In this document: piece by piece, positions 27,901-40,400 of the stretch
Layout: the number at the start of each line of letters is the position of its first letter
Position numbering within the stretch: position 1 is the stretch's first letter
From: Chamaecyparis obtusa
Lineage: Eukaryota; Streptophyta; Pinopsida; Cupressales; Cupressaceae
Assembly (NCBI GenBank): GCA_027943335.1
Contig: BSBK01002802.1
Span: 558,001 to 622,000, forward strand
Direction: 5' to 3'
Length of the DNA stretch: 64,000 nt
Notes under the pieces: model-generated
Seen by the model: the letters and a program-made list of their open reading frames with translations, nothing else
What the model was told of the DNA's origin: nothing
Databases searched by the model: none
Made by a program: the position numbers and the translations under genes

Positions 27901-30900
27901 CAAGGAGTAGAAACAGACCCTAGTGCAAGCTATCGCAATTGGTTTGTATGATATGAAGAAGCCACTATATACATTTAGCCTTAGGAGTAATGTCCCTTCA
28001 TGGGAAATTACATATGAATGTAAATGATATGTGGAAGAGATTGATTGATATAGTTAAGGAAATATGCGTTTTGATATCTCAGAGTAGAGACTAAAACTTG
28101 CATTTTGTATAATCATATAATATAATATAAGGAGTTATAAGGATTCTATATATGTGTTTTGGATGTATTAATGTTACTTCTGATTATTGTATTAGTATAC
28201 ACAATCCAATAACTTAATCTGCCTACTGCAAATGCTAACTTCTCTTACTATCTCCTTTGTGGTATAAATAAGACTCTAAGTTGCTGGTTTGGATTCCGGT
28301 ACGGATGTGGGTTCGAGATTTAGGTTCGAAATTCGTCCAAATTTTTTTTGGGTTGGGTTTGGATTCGTCCTTACAAGTTTTTTAAAAATAAAATAAAATA
28401 TATATGTATATATATGCAGCAACAAATAAGTAAGCTCAAAACACCCTGCCTGTAGACACTCTAAGAATGAGAAGACCCTGCTGTGAGTGAGAACTCAAAC
28501 ACTGAGAATGACTTTTGATGGATTTTGGGAGTTCCAAGACTTTGCTTGCCATCACTGAGAATGCCCCTGCCGTGAATGAGAATGCCCCTGCCGTGAGTGT
28601 GAATGTCTTGAGTTTGAGCAATGAGTGTGAATGCTGTGTATAAACTAAAGCTTGTGCCTTGTATGTATGCCATGTATAAACTAAAGCCTCTGCTGTGTAT
28701 AAACTAAAGTCCGTGCCTTGTATTAAAATCCTGTGTATGCGTTTATTGTATTAAAATCCCGTGTATGCTTTTCATTTTTCTGTGTATGTATGCCATTGTT
28801 TTAGGGCTGAGTTGTCAAAAAACAGTTAAAAACTTTATTGAAAAGTCAAAATTGACCAAAGTCTTTGCAAAGTCATTCCGGGCTCACATGGGAAAATACA
28901 AATTCGTTCAAATTTGTTACAAATTCCAACAGGGTCCTGCTGAGCGAATTTGCCACAAATTCCTCAGTCAACAAACGACTTTAGGACGAATTCACACTGT
29001 ATCTGAATGTGCAGCGAGTCAATTTTCGATTTCCACTGGGTCTAAGCGAGTATGGTAACTTAGATAAGATTACATAAGAAAATCCCATAATACAGATCTC
29101 CGGATTGTACAACTCCATTTCTCTTGCCCACATTGGTTTCGTTGTTGGGACCATGGATAGAGCAATAAAGAAATTATAAAGCATAAGGAAGAAAGAAAGG
29201 TGGCAGAAAATTAATAGCACCAAACCCTAGGGGCCGCCTTTGTGAGAGGGGGATAGGCAAGTAAGGGATGACAAATGGAAAAGGGGGAGGGATTTGAAGG
29301 AATCCCTGAAAAGATGCAACCATTTAAATTTTTAATAACGATAGGATATATAAAGAATAATGGAACACCGAAGAAAATTGCCGTGGGCAAAGGAGATGAC
29401 AAAAGCACAAGAGAAACCAGAGAGCTGTTTAAAATGACAATGGACAAGAATACTAGAGAAAGGAAAGCAAATCAAATTTAGGAAAGAGAGGAAAGGTACA
29501 AAAAAATGACAAAATAGTTAGAAAAGAAAGAGAGAACAAGTTCGTAAGATTGTGGAAGAAACCATAAAGAAAAGAGGGAATCATGCAAAGGAGGTTGCTG
29601 TTGAGTGCATCAAAGTGGGTGCAATTGAAAGAATAAAAGTCAAAAGAAAAGGATGCCACAAAAGAGTAGAATAAAGATGCAAAAGAAAATCACCTTAATC
29701 TTGAGGAAATGATGGTTAAGTTTTAACTAGTACAATTTTTTAATGAAGAGTTTCCCCTTTTTAATGAAGAGTTACCTCTAGAAATGAAGTGATATGATGA
29801 ACAAACATTACCTTGAGACCAAGTGTCATCCGTGATGCCATTTACATTGGATGTAAATATAAAAAGCAAAGGAGGACCAAGAAACAACACCGATAGACAT
29901 GGAATGTGGACAATTTATACTATAGATTGGGATAATCAAGAAAGTGATACTCAAACTATTGAGTGAAGTCAAGAAATTACTACTTATAATAATACAAGAA
30001 GTGAAAGAGGAAGTACCTCAGAAGAAGATGAAATGAGCAATATGATGAAGATGCCCACATGTAAGAACCCTTCACTGGCTCTATATGCTGGACTGTTTTG
30101 TTTTGCTTATTTTTCGAAATTTTTTGTGATTTTTCGCATAAGGGTTTGAACAAAAACAAATTGAAAACTAATGCTATTTCTCAAAACTTTCAAATGCTTC
30201 GGATTAATCAAATGTAGATGCAATATTAAATCTTGGCAATAAGAGACAATTTCTTTATTGGAAAAGAATACAAAAAAACATCTATGAAACTTCATCAAAA
30301 ACCTGGTATGAAAGCATCAGCGGCTGAAGTAATGATGTTATCCGCTTCAAATGGCAGCTTAAACCTTCTTGCATTTTCTGTAGCAATTCAGTACTGTAGC
30401 GGTTACTGTTCACTGCACTGTTCACGTCACTGTAGCAGCTGCAATTAAACTTTGTCTATCTCCTTCTGAGTGCTGAATGAAACCTCTGTTGAAGCACAAA
30501 CAGAGTTTCTGAATGAAACTCTTTGGATACCAAATTTGCTGGATATTTCACCAGTTCAAATGGAAACTCACAGAAGAAACTACGTTCTTCAATGGCAATG
30601 GCTGAAACCCTTCTCAGAGTACCGAAACCTGTTTTCAAAATGATAGCAATAACAATGGATAGCTCATTTTTCATTTCCCAAGCAAATATAGGCCTCCAAA
30701 ACCCTAATCGAAAATCCTCTTCAAGGCCGGGATTTTATTTAATGAAATAACATTAAATAAAATCATTAACATTTAATTGAAATAAACTTAGGGAAAGCTT
30801 TTAATAATTCTCCTCCAAAATAAAATACTCAATTGGCTCCATTCGATGTGTTATAAACCCATCACTTAAGTGATTTAAATATAAAGTCATTTTATCTTTA

Positions 30901-33900
30901 TATTTAATCATTAATCAATAAACATGCTGGAAAACACCGAAATAATCATAACTCTCTCACTATTGAGAATCTGGCCAAACCGTCTAAAGCTGGAGTCCAA
31001 GAAATTATTTCCCATGTGCTTGAAAAGACATGCTGAAAATAGCAACTGCTAAAAATAGCAAGAATCACTCAAAAGAAGCCTACATCAAACTCTCTAAGCT
31101 CAAACCAACCACTGAACTCTGAGAAAGCCAAAACACTGAACAACCCGCCTCTTGTGTCCAAATTGACCCCCTATCCATCTGTAATAGCCTACGAGGGTCC
31201 AATAATAATAGGCTAAACCACAGCTAGACTTAAGTATCTAGCTAGAAGGGGACATCACACCATATTTGAGGATGCAAGTGATGCCACAAAGCACTTTTTC
31301 CAACTGGAGTTGATTTGGCAAAGTAGAAATGAATCATGTGATAGCACAAAAATGTTTGATTTCATAGGTTCCCTAAGGAATGAACCACTAAAATGGTACT
31401 GCACGGCATACCAACGAAACGTCATAGAGTGGGATGAAGTAAGGAAAGCATTTCTAGAAAATATTGGTTCCCAGGAACTCCCAACAACTGCAGTCATCAA
31501 ATAAAGGGAACTAACTCAATGAGAGGATGATGATGATCAATAACTGAATTTGGTAGGAGATTCAAAGAAGTAACATGTGGGTTAGAGGAGCCTCTAAATG
31601 TCAAACAAAAGATTGAATGGTTCCTCTCCGCCATAACCTCACAGATAAGAATGGATTTGGATGGTAGGCACTTTGCCGCTTTCTCAGAACTTGTAAAGCT
31701 GAAAATCAATCTTGGTGGAAGATGGATAAAGAGAGAAAATAGGAGAGTAGAACAACTCCAACTTGAAATTGAGAGATTGCAACTGAGACAAGAAATGGGA
31801 TCACATATGCCAAGAATATGGTGTACTTATAGTAGTAGAGAGGGACATGTGTGGAATGAGTATTGAAAAGAATTGGATAAAAAGAAAGGTAATGTACTGA
31901 GGGTAGACCTCTGCATGATTAAGAAATTAGCAAACTCATTAAACTGTGGCACTTGTGACAAATGAGATGAACCAAAAGATTGTTCATCTAAATTCTTCTA
32001 AGTCAAAGAGGACAAACTGTGATAGAAACATGGCTGACGTTAAGGGAGTGGTGGAGAGCCATCTATATGGACAAGATCATGGTACAAAGTATCGCCATGG
32101 TAGCGTAACCAAACAAGTTAAAATGCCACATAATCCTTAAGCTTCAAAAATATACAATGATTACGGTTAGTTCAAGGGAGGAAGAGGCTGAGGCTGCGAA
32201 AGAGAAGAAGAGTGGATGCTACATGCTTCAATTGCTACAAGTTGGGTCATTTTGCAACTAAATGATGGGACCCCTGAGAGTACATTTTGCAACTAAGTGA
32301 TGGGGATCTAGAACATTTTTCTCTTATCAGATTGGACCCCTGAGAATGCCCCTCTGAAGAATACTAGTCAGTCTCAAAATCCCTCTTCCCCTGTTTTTGG
32401 CCCTCGTTCCCCTAAAGGTGATCCTGAGGTCCCACAAAATGTTTCTCTTCACTATTCCCACAACTCCACCCGTGAAGATGAGCTTCTTGATTACCCTTGT
32501 ATTGTGGATAAAGTGGATAAACTGTGCATCCTCTATAACTGTCAGAATGCTATCATCAAATGGCTTATTGCTTAGCTTCATATAGCCAGGAAAAAGATTC
32601 GCAGGTTGGAAGCTATTGCGGAGGTGGAGGCTAACACTAGGGATTGGTCCCAGACCATTGTTGATAATCGGGTTTGCAAAACTGATAATGATATTGCCAA
32701 GAAATTAGATAACTGGGATATTATTGAAGAACAAGTTCATGAATTGAAGGCCTTGATTCTCTCTAAAGAGGAGAAACAGGAAATGCTATTGGCTTTGGCC
32801 AATGTCAAATCTAACCAAAACCAGGTGAACAAGAAGCTTGTAGATCTCGTCATTGTCAGCAAACAAATGATGGATAAGATGGCTACCTCCTTCAACATCC
32901 TCCATGAGAAATTGGAATATAGGAAAGCAAAAAGAAGGAAAAGAGAGGAGAATTTGCAGGTCTTCTCAGATGGTGAAAGAGGGCCCTTCTAGTTCGGCCT
33001 CAGTTTTGTGCCTGCCCAGGAAGGGTTGTTTCTTGGATACCCTTAACGAGCGTAATCAGGAATGGAAGGAGGTTAATCTCCTGTCCATCTAGTTTCGTGT
33101 CTGTTGATTCTTGTTTTTGTTGGTTTTTTTAAAGTGTTTTGTCTTTTTGGTTGCTAGTTGAATTCACTCATTGTGAATTCTTTTTGAATTGCCTTTGGAC
33201 TTGATGTTATGGGTTTGGGCTCTTTCCTGATTGACTTAATCCGAACAAAAGGAGGATAATTAATGAAGGATGATAAGCTTAAAAGTTGAAGGAAAATTGA
33301 GGTAAAAATAATAACAAATAAAAATCTAAACAAAGTAAAGGAGAGAGTAGATAAAACAAACTGAAATAAAATAAGGCAAAATAAGAAAAATAATTTAAAA
33401 AGAAGAAATTATAATGTTATAAACAAATAGGGAAAAATTTGCTCTGTGTTTTCATGATTATATCCATGATGTTTATTATATTATATGAAATTGCACAAAA
33501 ACCACATTTATACCCAGAATGAGCAAAATCATCTTAACATGATGTGGAGGCCAATTCAGACCTCCATGTTTGGGTGTACAATGTGCTATTCCATGAGTTC
33601 ATGACACCTTGGTGACCTTGTGAGCTGCACTCTTTTTTTGGTCCAATCACATCTTTATTTGTATGCAGTTTCTCCAACTGAAGAGGAAAATAATGCAACA
33701 CTTTCTAAAGTTTCCAAGAAACGGAATGATGCTTAAATAGACTGAGAGACAGCTTTCCAGGATTTGATATTGTTAGACTAACATGCAGAATCAACTAATA
33801 ATACAGTGCGATGAAGTTCAAAGGAGAAATGGAGTCAGTGAAATGGCATAACAAGAAATCAAAATGCTCCAAAGGAGACTCACATTGCTGGAAGAGCAAG

Positions 33901-36900
33901 AGTGGTCAATATAGGAATTCAGAACAGAAAAACAGGGTTTTATCACTGCCTTGGTTTATTAATATTAATTGGATTGTGGAAACCCTTCTAAAGTTGGTCC
34001 AATTGCAGAACTTGTCCTAGCGTTATGATCTTATGGTGATAGATCCTTCTGAATTTGAGAATATAGTTCACTTTTCTTGGATGGTAGATGGTTCTGGTTG
34101 ATAAATTAATGCATTAACTTTTGCAATAGTATGCAAAAATGAAAAAAAATTATTGCTTTGATTGAGATTTGAAATTGATTGGGAGAGATTTTGCTATTTG
34201 TTTTGGAGCATCATTGTAGACTACTTGCATTGTTATTACTTTTCATTGTACTATCAGATGAATTTTTATATATCACTTATTCAAGACTGTAGCTATGTTG
34301 TTATAACATTGTATGAAGCTTATTCTGTGCATGTTTTTGAAACAGGAGCCAGTGAAAATGTTAAAATACAAGGTTCAAATGAAATCACACATAGGTTAGT
34401 ATGCACTTTTTGAAAATCATATGCATTGGACCCATTGGAAGAAATATAGAATGCAAAAGTACATTCTTTATCTTATTAGTAATTGCACTTTTGATCTTTA
34501 TGCTGTATATACTAATAGTTTGACACTGCTTCAATTCTAGGGTGTGAAATCTTGTTCTGGAGTTAAGAATATTGTTGTAATTCAGTTTTGCTTTTATTTT
34601 GTATATTTAATATCATGATCTTTTGGATAACATTCAGTGGTGGGGAAACAGGAGCATCAGTAACTGGTCAAGATGGCAATTGTAGCCCAACTACGGTGAG
34701 TGAGTATCATAATTCATAAAATTATGTGTTTACTTCTCAAAACCCTTTTAAAATTGTCATTGATCCAATCTACTATTTTTAATAGTTAGTGGACATGTCA
34801 CATAGACAGTTTGTGATTTGTAACTCAAATATAGCAAAATATTATTATGATTTAAATTTTTTCGGGAACCAGGATGGCGGGATGGTAGGGGATGTGCTAT
34901 AGGGGTGGCACACTGTGGGTCAATTTTTTTGGTACAGCATGGGAACGGCAGTACACACACACACACTCAAATTGCTACAAGTTTTAAAACCTTAGATGAC
35001 ATCAAAACTTTTTATCACCAATCAATTCAGCCATGTCTGGTATGGCTGAATCGATCAGTGATAGGCTGATAGCAGTATATCAACGATAATTTTTTACAGT
35101 AAAAATAAATTGACCGACATTGTCATGTGGCCAAATTCCTCTATCTGCTTTGTGGTAGAAAAAGATAGACCATTTTAGATATTCACTGTTAGCTTTGTTG
35201 TTTATTCCTTGCTTCTACAGGGGCAAGTATCCATGTCTACTTTGTCCTTTCCATGCGGAATTACATGGTTAGCAATTAAGAGTGGTAAATGTGGTAAAAA
35301 TGTTCCATGTGTCCTGCCAAAGTCTTCTGCTCTTTTCTTAACTAATTTTGCTGCATTATCTCATTGTTTAACATTTTTGTTTCTGTTTCAATGTACACAG
35401 CACGGAGCTGCACTGCTCACGTCCCTTTTAAAACCTTTTTTTTGGTCCAAATGTCAAGTATGAATTTTTGAGAAAACCACATGATTCTTTCCCTTGATCT
35501 AGAATGGTTGGATCTCTCAGATGTTTACAGCTGTCCTGGGGATGACCAAATGTGTCACAATGTTCAAATGGTTCGTATGATGTCTTGATGATGTTCTAGA
35601 ATTTTGAGAAAAATTAGGGATGGCTAAGGGATGTCCCGTTGTCTCATACATACCATTGGGGATGGGGACACTAGTTTCAGAGCTGCGGGCATATCTCTGT
35701 GGAGCATAGTTTAAAATCAATGCTTCAAGCATGATGACATCAGTGATATAAAATGATGTCTTGAGGATGTTCTAGAATTTTGAGAAAATTTAGGGATGGC
35801 TAAGGGACGTCCCGTTGTCTCATAAATACCATTGGGGATGGGGACACTAGTTTCAGAGTTGCGGACAGATCTCCGTGGAGCATAGTTTAAAATCAATGCT
35901 TTAAGCATGATGACAGCAGTGATATAAAAGATCCAGTCTTAGGCAGTTCCCTATGAGATCTGTCAGATCATTTATTGGCCTCTTGATAGTGATCAACAAT
36001 GACAACAATGACTCCTACACTTTTGACCCAGACTGTGATATGGAATGATACCTTGTTTTCTAGTGACCTTGATGTTGATGCCCTTTCATAAAATCTATCC
36101 CTAAACAATAAATGCAAAAATTAAAATTGAATTTAAAAATTGTGAAATACTGAAATAAGGATGCAAAACTGTGAGTACATGCATCTGATTTGATTGTGAG
36201 AGTAACTATTTGAAACCGGCTCCTTTTTGTATTTTCTTTAATTTTATAAATATGGTTTTATTTCTTTATTACACATCAGGACGTTGCCAGCAAATAGGGG
36301 ACACACATCAATATCCAGGGGATGTGAAGATATGCCCAGTGTACCTAGCAACATCCAAGACAACTCTAGACGAAAGGACTAGCTTCTAAGCTCTTCTCAA
36401 TGTTATGTCTTTCAAAGAAATGTAGGGCAGTTCCAGACTTTACAGTGTTAATCTCACAAAGTGAATCATGCTCTTGAAGGAAAGCATCTTCATGTTCAGG
36501 GTATCAATATTTTTAAGGTTGGCGATTCAGTTATTGTTGAAAAAGTGCTGCAATATCTCTGTCTACCAGCATACACAGAAAAATGTTCTGTTATGGGAAA
36601 ATTTTGTTAAAGTAAATCAAAAGAACCTTTGTTTCTTCATTTGAAAAGAAGAGAACATTATCAGAGGCATAGTAGACACTTTTTCTGTAAAAAGTCTCTG
36701 AAGTAGGTCATTGAAGTAATGGCTCCAGTATTGAATGCACTTTGCAGTTAACTCTCAAAATCAAGCTCCTAGATTGTGGTTAATTTTTTTTGAGGAATAG
36801 AAGGAACATCAAACATTGATTTACTTTGATCCTATCAAAATTTTGTTGTTGCTTGATGAGTTGTTGGAAAAATTCTTTCAGGAGAAAATTCCAACACCCC

Positions 36901-37361
36901 AAAGCAAAACTGTTTGTATTATTCAGTAACTAAGAGGTTACAATACAAATCCCAAACTATGTCTTTATAGGAGTATCACTAATAATCTAATTTGGGAACA
37001 ATTCTGGCAGTGTAACAATACCTGCAAGTCAATCATACAACTTACACTAACCCATTCTCTAGCACAACAAAATTGAAACTACAAACCACAAGTCAAAAGG
37101 ATGACCCAAAGATGGCACCACAGTTGGTCCAAATCTTAATGCCCAAGTTGGTCATGGTCTCCTTTTTAAAAATAGAAGATGCTCTTATAGTTATCATAAT
37201 CTGCTAAGTTGCCGGTCACTGTTTGGATTTGGATTCAGGTTTGCGGGTTCGATAATTTTTTTTTAAGGGTGGGTTCGAGTTCGCTTTGGGTTTGTTTGTA
37301 GAACAACAGGTATATATATATTAATTATTAATATAATTATAAGTGCATCATACATACATAC

Positions 37362-37412
<51 letters not shown>

Positions 37413-40400
37413 GGGTTAGCTTTGAATACGCCAAACTCAGCCTGCCTAGTTAACAATCGTTTTGATAATCTTGATTAAGGTTTTGTTGGATGCTTCAGAT
37501 TGGCCGTTACCTTGAGGTTAATAACTAATAAGTAATAAGGTGTGGACAATCTATGCTGAATATGAAATTTATCACAAAGGTCCTTGACTTCTTGATTTTT
37601 AAAGGATTTGTCATTATCAATAATGATGGTAGAAGGGTAATAAGTAATAAGGTGTGGACAATCTATGCTGGATATGAAATTTATCACTAAGGGGGCTTTG
37701 ACTTCTTGATTTTTAAAGGATTTTTCATTATCAATAATGATGGTAGAAGGGTAATAAGCTAAGTTACCGGTTCGAGTTCGGTTCTAAGTTTGGGTACGAA
37801 GAACCAGTTCGCAAGTTCGACAAAATTTTGAAAAGGGGTTGGGGTTCAGGTTCGAAAAAACATGTAAAAATTTTAAAATTATATATATATATACATATTT
37901 ATGAAGCTTAGAAGTATGAGTTAAAATTAGAATGTCACATAGTATCATAAAAATATTTAAACAACAAAAACACCATAAACTTGTAATCATAGCATCATGA
38001 ATCTTGATCATACCATCATATACTTAAAGTTCAACATCAAAGATTCAAAACATTAAAAGTTAAAACTAAATCATAACATCAAGTTCAAGTATCATTGTTT
38101 CAAGTTCAACTAATGAATTAAAAATGTATTAATATTCTTCTTCATCTTCATTTTTATCTTCTTCTTTAGCATTAGTTGACTCAACAATAGAGCTAAGGCC
38201 AATGGGATCAGCAGCAACAACAATAGTATTGGCGTCAAAATCATCAAATTCATCAAGTGCAAGCCGACCTCTTTGATCAACTAATCACAAAACACAACAA
38301 CAATTGATGAAACAAAAGTCAAAACTTCTTTTACACCTTGGATTCAACTGTGGGTCCTTGAAACTCCAATCCACACTCAACCAATTCTTTAAGTCAGGAA
38401 ACATCACTTAGATTTGGGAAGGAATTCATAGCACTTGAGCTTTGATACCATGTAGGAGTAGGCTGGTGACTCCTCAACACCTCCAGTAACCTTGCAAGAC
38501 CAAAATAACTTTCACAAGAGAGAATGGAAAGAATAGCTTGCTTCAACATCGCAAGATTGAATAATGGTTGAATATGAAATGTAGAATGAGAGAGACCCTT
38601 GCTTATAAAGGCAAAGTGAGAGGTAACGTTAGACAAGATGTTGACATGTGTCATAATCCTATGCAATGAGACAACTAACATGTTGACCTAGGTAACTAAA
38701 AGTAGTTGTCAATAGATATGATCATATGACAACTAATTGATCTTCTAGAAGGATACCTAGAACCTAACTAAAGTCATGTGAATAAGTTCCCTGCTGGAAA
38801 CTAGCGGAAACACTAGGTTCAAGACCTTTACTAGGTTTGAAATCTTATTCACGCCAAGATAATGTATGATCTTGGCACTTTATACTTAGTGTGATTACAG
38901 GTGCCACTTTCCAAAGTAACAAAGTGCTCTTGACCTTAGTACATTTGTGATGCCAAAATTGCAAGTACAGTTATTTGACATAGTGAAACCAATTTGATCA
39001 CACCAATGCAAAATACAAGAAAAAATATGCTTTTCAGAAAAACTCTACCAAAAAGTGTTATCATATGAGGCCAAATGGAGCTTGGGAAATTCCTATAATG
39101 AGGATTGCTTCGAAACTCAGAAATCTGCATTTTTTGGAAAAACTAGACAAAATTACAATTGCACCATTGTGAAGTTCATGAAATTTTTTCCCAAATATAA
39201 AATGTTTTTTTTTGACAAAAATGAGCTTGTATGAATTAGAATGGAGCTTTTGAAGTTAGAGTGTTAAATAAAAATTGCAAATGGAGAGGTGGATGGAAGG
39301 GGAGGTGTGCGGTATGGGTAGGTTTTGGGGATGAAGGTTGGCTAACATCATGTTGACATGGGCAAATCTTAATGCCAAATATTCCCTACCCATTGAAATA
39401 TGCGCTTGAATTTTGACACTGCCTATGGGATTTGGTAAATAATCCTTGAAATTAGAAAATCACTATTTAGGATGTTGAAAACTATTGATAATGGGTGAAT
39501 GTAGTTTAATAATATATCAAACTTGATTACAACTTTTTAACCATTGGTTATTTGCCTAGATGGTGACATCGGGTGCAAGGGTGGTTGTGCATGGTAGGCA
39601 TTCCACGTGGCGCCTTGGGGCCCTGCATAATTTGTTGTGAGTACATGTTATCATGCTAGATATGCCCATAAAATATTATTTTAATTTGATCCTTTAAAAA
39701 GAACTTAGAATCGTATTGTTGTCGTTTGCAGTGTGTAGACAATGGTATTGATTGTACAATAAAGTCTTCATATTTGGTGAATTGACAAACAATCCTTATG
39801 TTCTTGGTCCTTCTAGATGTGATAGTACAGTTAGATTTGACCAAAAGTGCTTTAAAATTGTGGTTACCTATTGAACCTCACAGCCACCTCCCAACTTCAA
39901 ACCCTTGTAGATCTGGCCTCACATGTCCAATTCACACAAATCAAAAAGCTAAATTTACTTTCTTGGACACCTTGAGCTCAATGTGGCCTTATATCCGTAC
40001 CAACACACTCCAAATTGAACTTGCAATAAAAAGGTACAATGAGGAACCCCCCAAAATTCTAGTATTTGTATTAAATTTTTTAGATTCACCAGGTCATCAT
40101 TCGATACAAGAGAAGAGCATACCCAACTTTTCAACATTCCACAAAGATTTGCAATCTTAGATCTCTGAATAATGTCTTACAAGCTTATAAGCCATGTAAG
40201 AGTTGGTATAGAATCCTTTATACCATCCAAAATATTGTTGAAGATGTAGCCACCCAAGATCTAGGTTTAACGAAAGCATACACGAGATCCAATATAAGAG
40301 AATAATGGTATTCTATCAAAAAATGCAAAAATGATACGATGATGGTGGATTAGGATAGATTAGGATGATTGAGAATACAAAGAGAGCCCTCTCTTATGTA

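Noticed and set aside
30401..30450. Short inverted phrases CACTGTAGC/GTTCACTG suggestive of a small structured RNA
   Set aside because: They lie inside the solo LTR, where such phrases occur as part of gypsy LTRs; no separate RNA gene is indicated.
35218..35275. A possible extra RRM-gene exon beginning after 'ctacag' (GQVSMSTLSF...)
   Set aside because: It superficially resembles the start of exon 7 (GQPGGNPPCSTLF), but the translation departs at once from any RRM, no good donor follows, and exon 6 to exon 7 already join in phase.
37362..37407. (TA)n(CA)n tract as a possible origin or regulatory switch
   Set aside because: A plain microsatellite next to a MITE-like repeat, with nothing else to support a function.
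39798..40160. Plus-strand frame of 120 codons
   Set aside because: No recognisable family and ordinary intron composition; overlapping frames of similar length exist on the other strand.
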